This document shows positions 7,516-7,600 of a stretch of DNA of 7,600 nucleotides, in pieces. Both the position numbers and the translations under genes were made by a program. Each line of letters starts with the position of its first letter. Positions within the stretch are counted from its first letter, which is position 1. This stretch comes from Endomicrobium sp. (GTDB taxonomy: Bacteria; Elusimicrobiota; Endomicrobiia; Endomicrobiales; Endomicrobiaceae), in assembly GCA_031277075.1 (NCBI GenBank), contig JAISLV010000211.1, positions 1 to 7,600 on the forward strand, read 5' to 3'. The notes beneath the pieces are model-generated. The model was not told where the DNA came from. It worked only from the letters and a program-made list of their open reading frames with translations, and did no database searches.

Positions 7516-7600
7516 TCAAAGCGCGGCGTAATCTTTGATAATATTTTCTATGGCGTCGCCGTTTTCCATTCTTTCAAGCAAATCTCTTGCAGGGTTTGTG
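7516..7600 (-). CDS. C-terminal end of a convergent gene, product unknown
   Basis: On the minus strand a frame open from the right edge runs 27 codons to a TGA (7518-7516) and translates as a clean, helical, acidic C-terminus (NPARDLLERMENGDAIENII, then KDYAAL). The other minus-strand frame checked here closes quickly with a TGA. Its 3' end faces that of the large activase gene across a 45-base spacer (7471-7515) in which I see no hairpin with a T-tract, so termination between the two convergent genes is not explained by a visible intrinsic terminator. Too little is visible to name the family. Confidence 0.6.
   Translation of the reverse strand, partial: TNPARDLLERMENGDAIENIIKDYAAL

Noticed and set aside
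7510..7538. TCAAAG ... CTTTGA inverted repeat near the end of the activase gene as a bidirectional terminator
   Set aside because: Long loop, no T-tract, and it lies mostly in the last codons of the convergent gene.

Overview
The window looks like a piece of chromosome from a strictly anaerobic, moderately AT-rich bacterium. The main reason is the large gene on the right, a fused 2-hydroxyacyl-CoA dehydratase activator/reductase of a family found mainly in obligate anaerobes. The AT-rich spacers, the secreted ankyrin protein and the decaying left end would suit a gut or symbiotic anaerobe such as an Elusimicrobiota/Endomicrobium-like lineage, but that placement is a guess. No rRNA, tRNA, CRISPR array, insertion sequence or transposase was recognised.

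Layout. Positions 1-1097 (+) hold one reading frame that is already open at the left edge. An in-frame TAG at 345-347 interrupts it, yet the same frame carries on without another stop to 1095-1097. A good-looking tail then continues in a different frame to 1195. Positions 1170-1375 contain what may be the start of a second broken gene, whose signal-peptide-like N-terminus is spread over three frames. So the left ~1.3 kb looks like decayed coding sequence, or a stretch of poor base calls. Positions 1376-3046 (-) encode a 556-residue exported protein: a signal peptide, a long charged low-complexity spacer and about eleven ankyrin repeats in two blocks. Positions 3047-3132 are a short AT-rich divergent promoter region. 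The leftward gene has a normal -35/-10 and ribosome binding site. The rightward gene has a TATAAT only 7 bp from its ATG and no Shine-Dalgarno, which suggests leaderless translation, and an 18-bp dyad covers that TATAAT. Positions 3133-7470 (+) encode a 1445-residue protein with two tandem BadF/BadG-type ASKHA ATPase domains, a Cys-rich segment, a DUF2229-type domain and an HgdB-like C-terminal half. Positions 7516-7600 (-) are the last 27 codons of a convergent gene that runs off the right edge.

Function. The fused protein carries in one chain everything needed for an ATP-driven low-potential electron transfer module: ATPase/iron-sulfur activators and a Cys-rich acceptor. Its substrate is not known. 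No dehydratase subunits, CoA-transferase or electron donor genes lie next to it here, so it is not evidently part of a fermentation operon. The ankyrin gene shares only the promoter region with it; no functional link can be shown.
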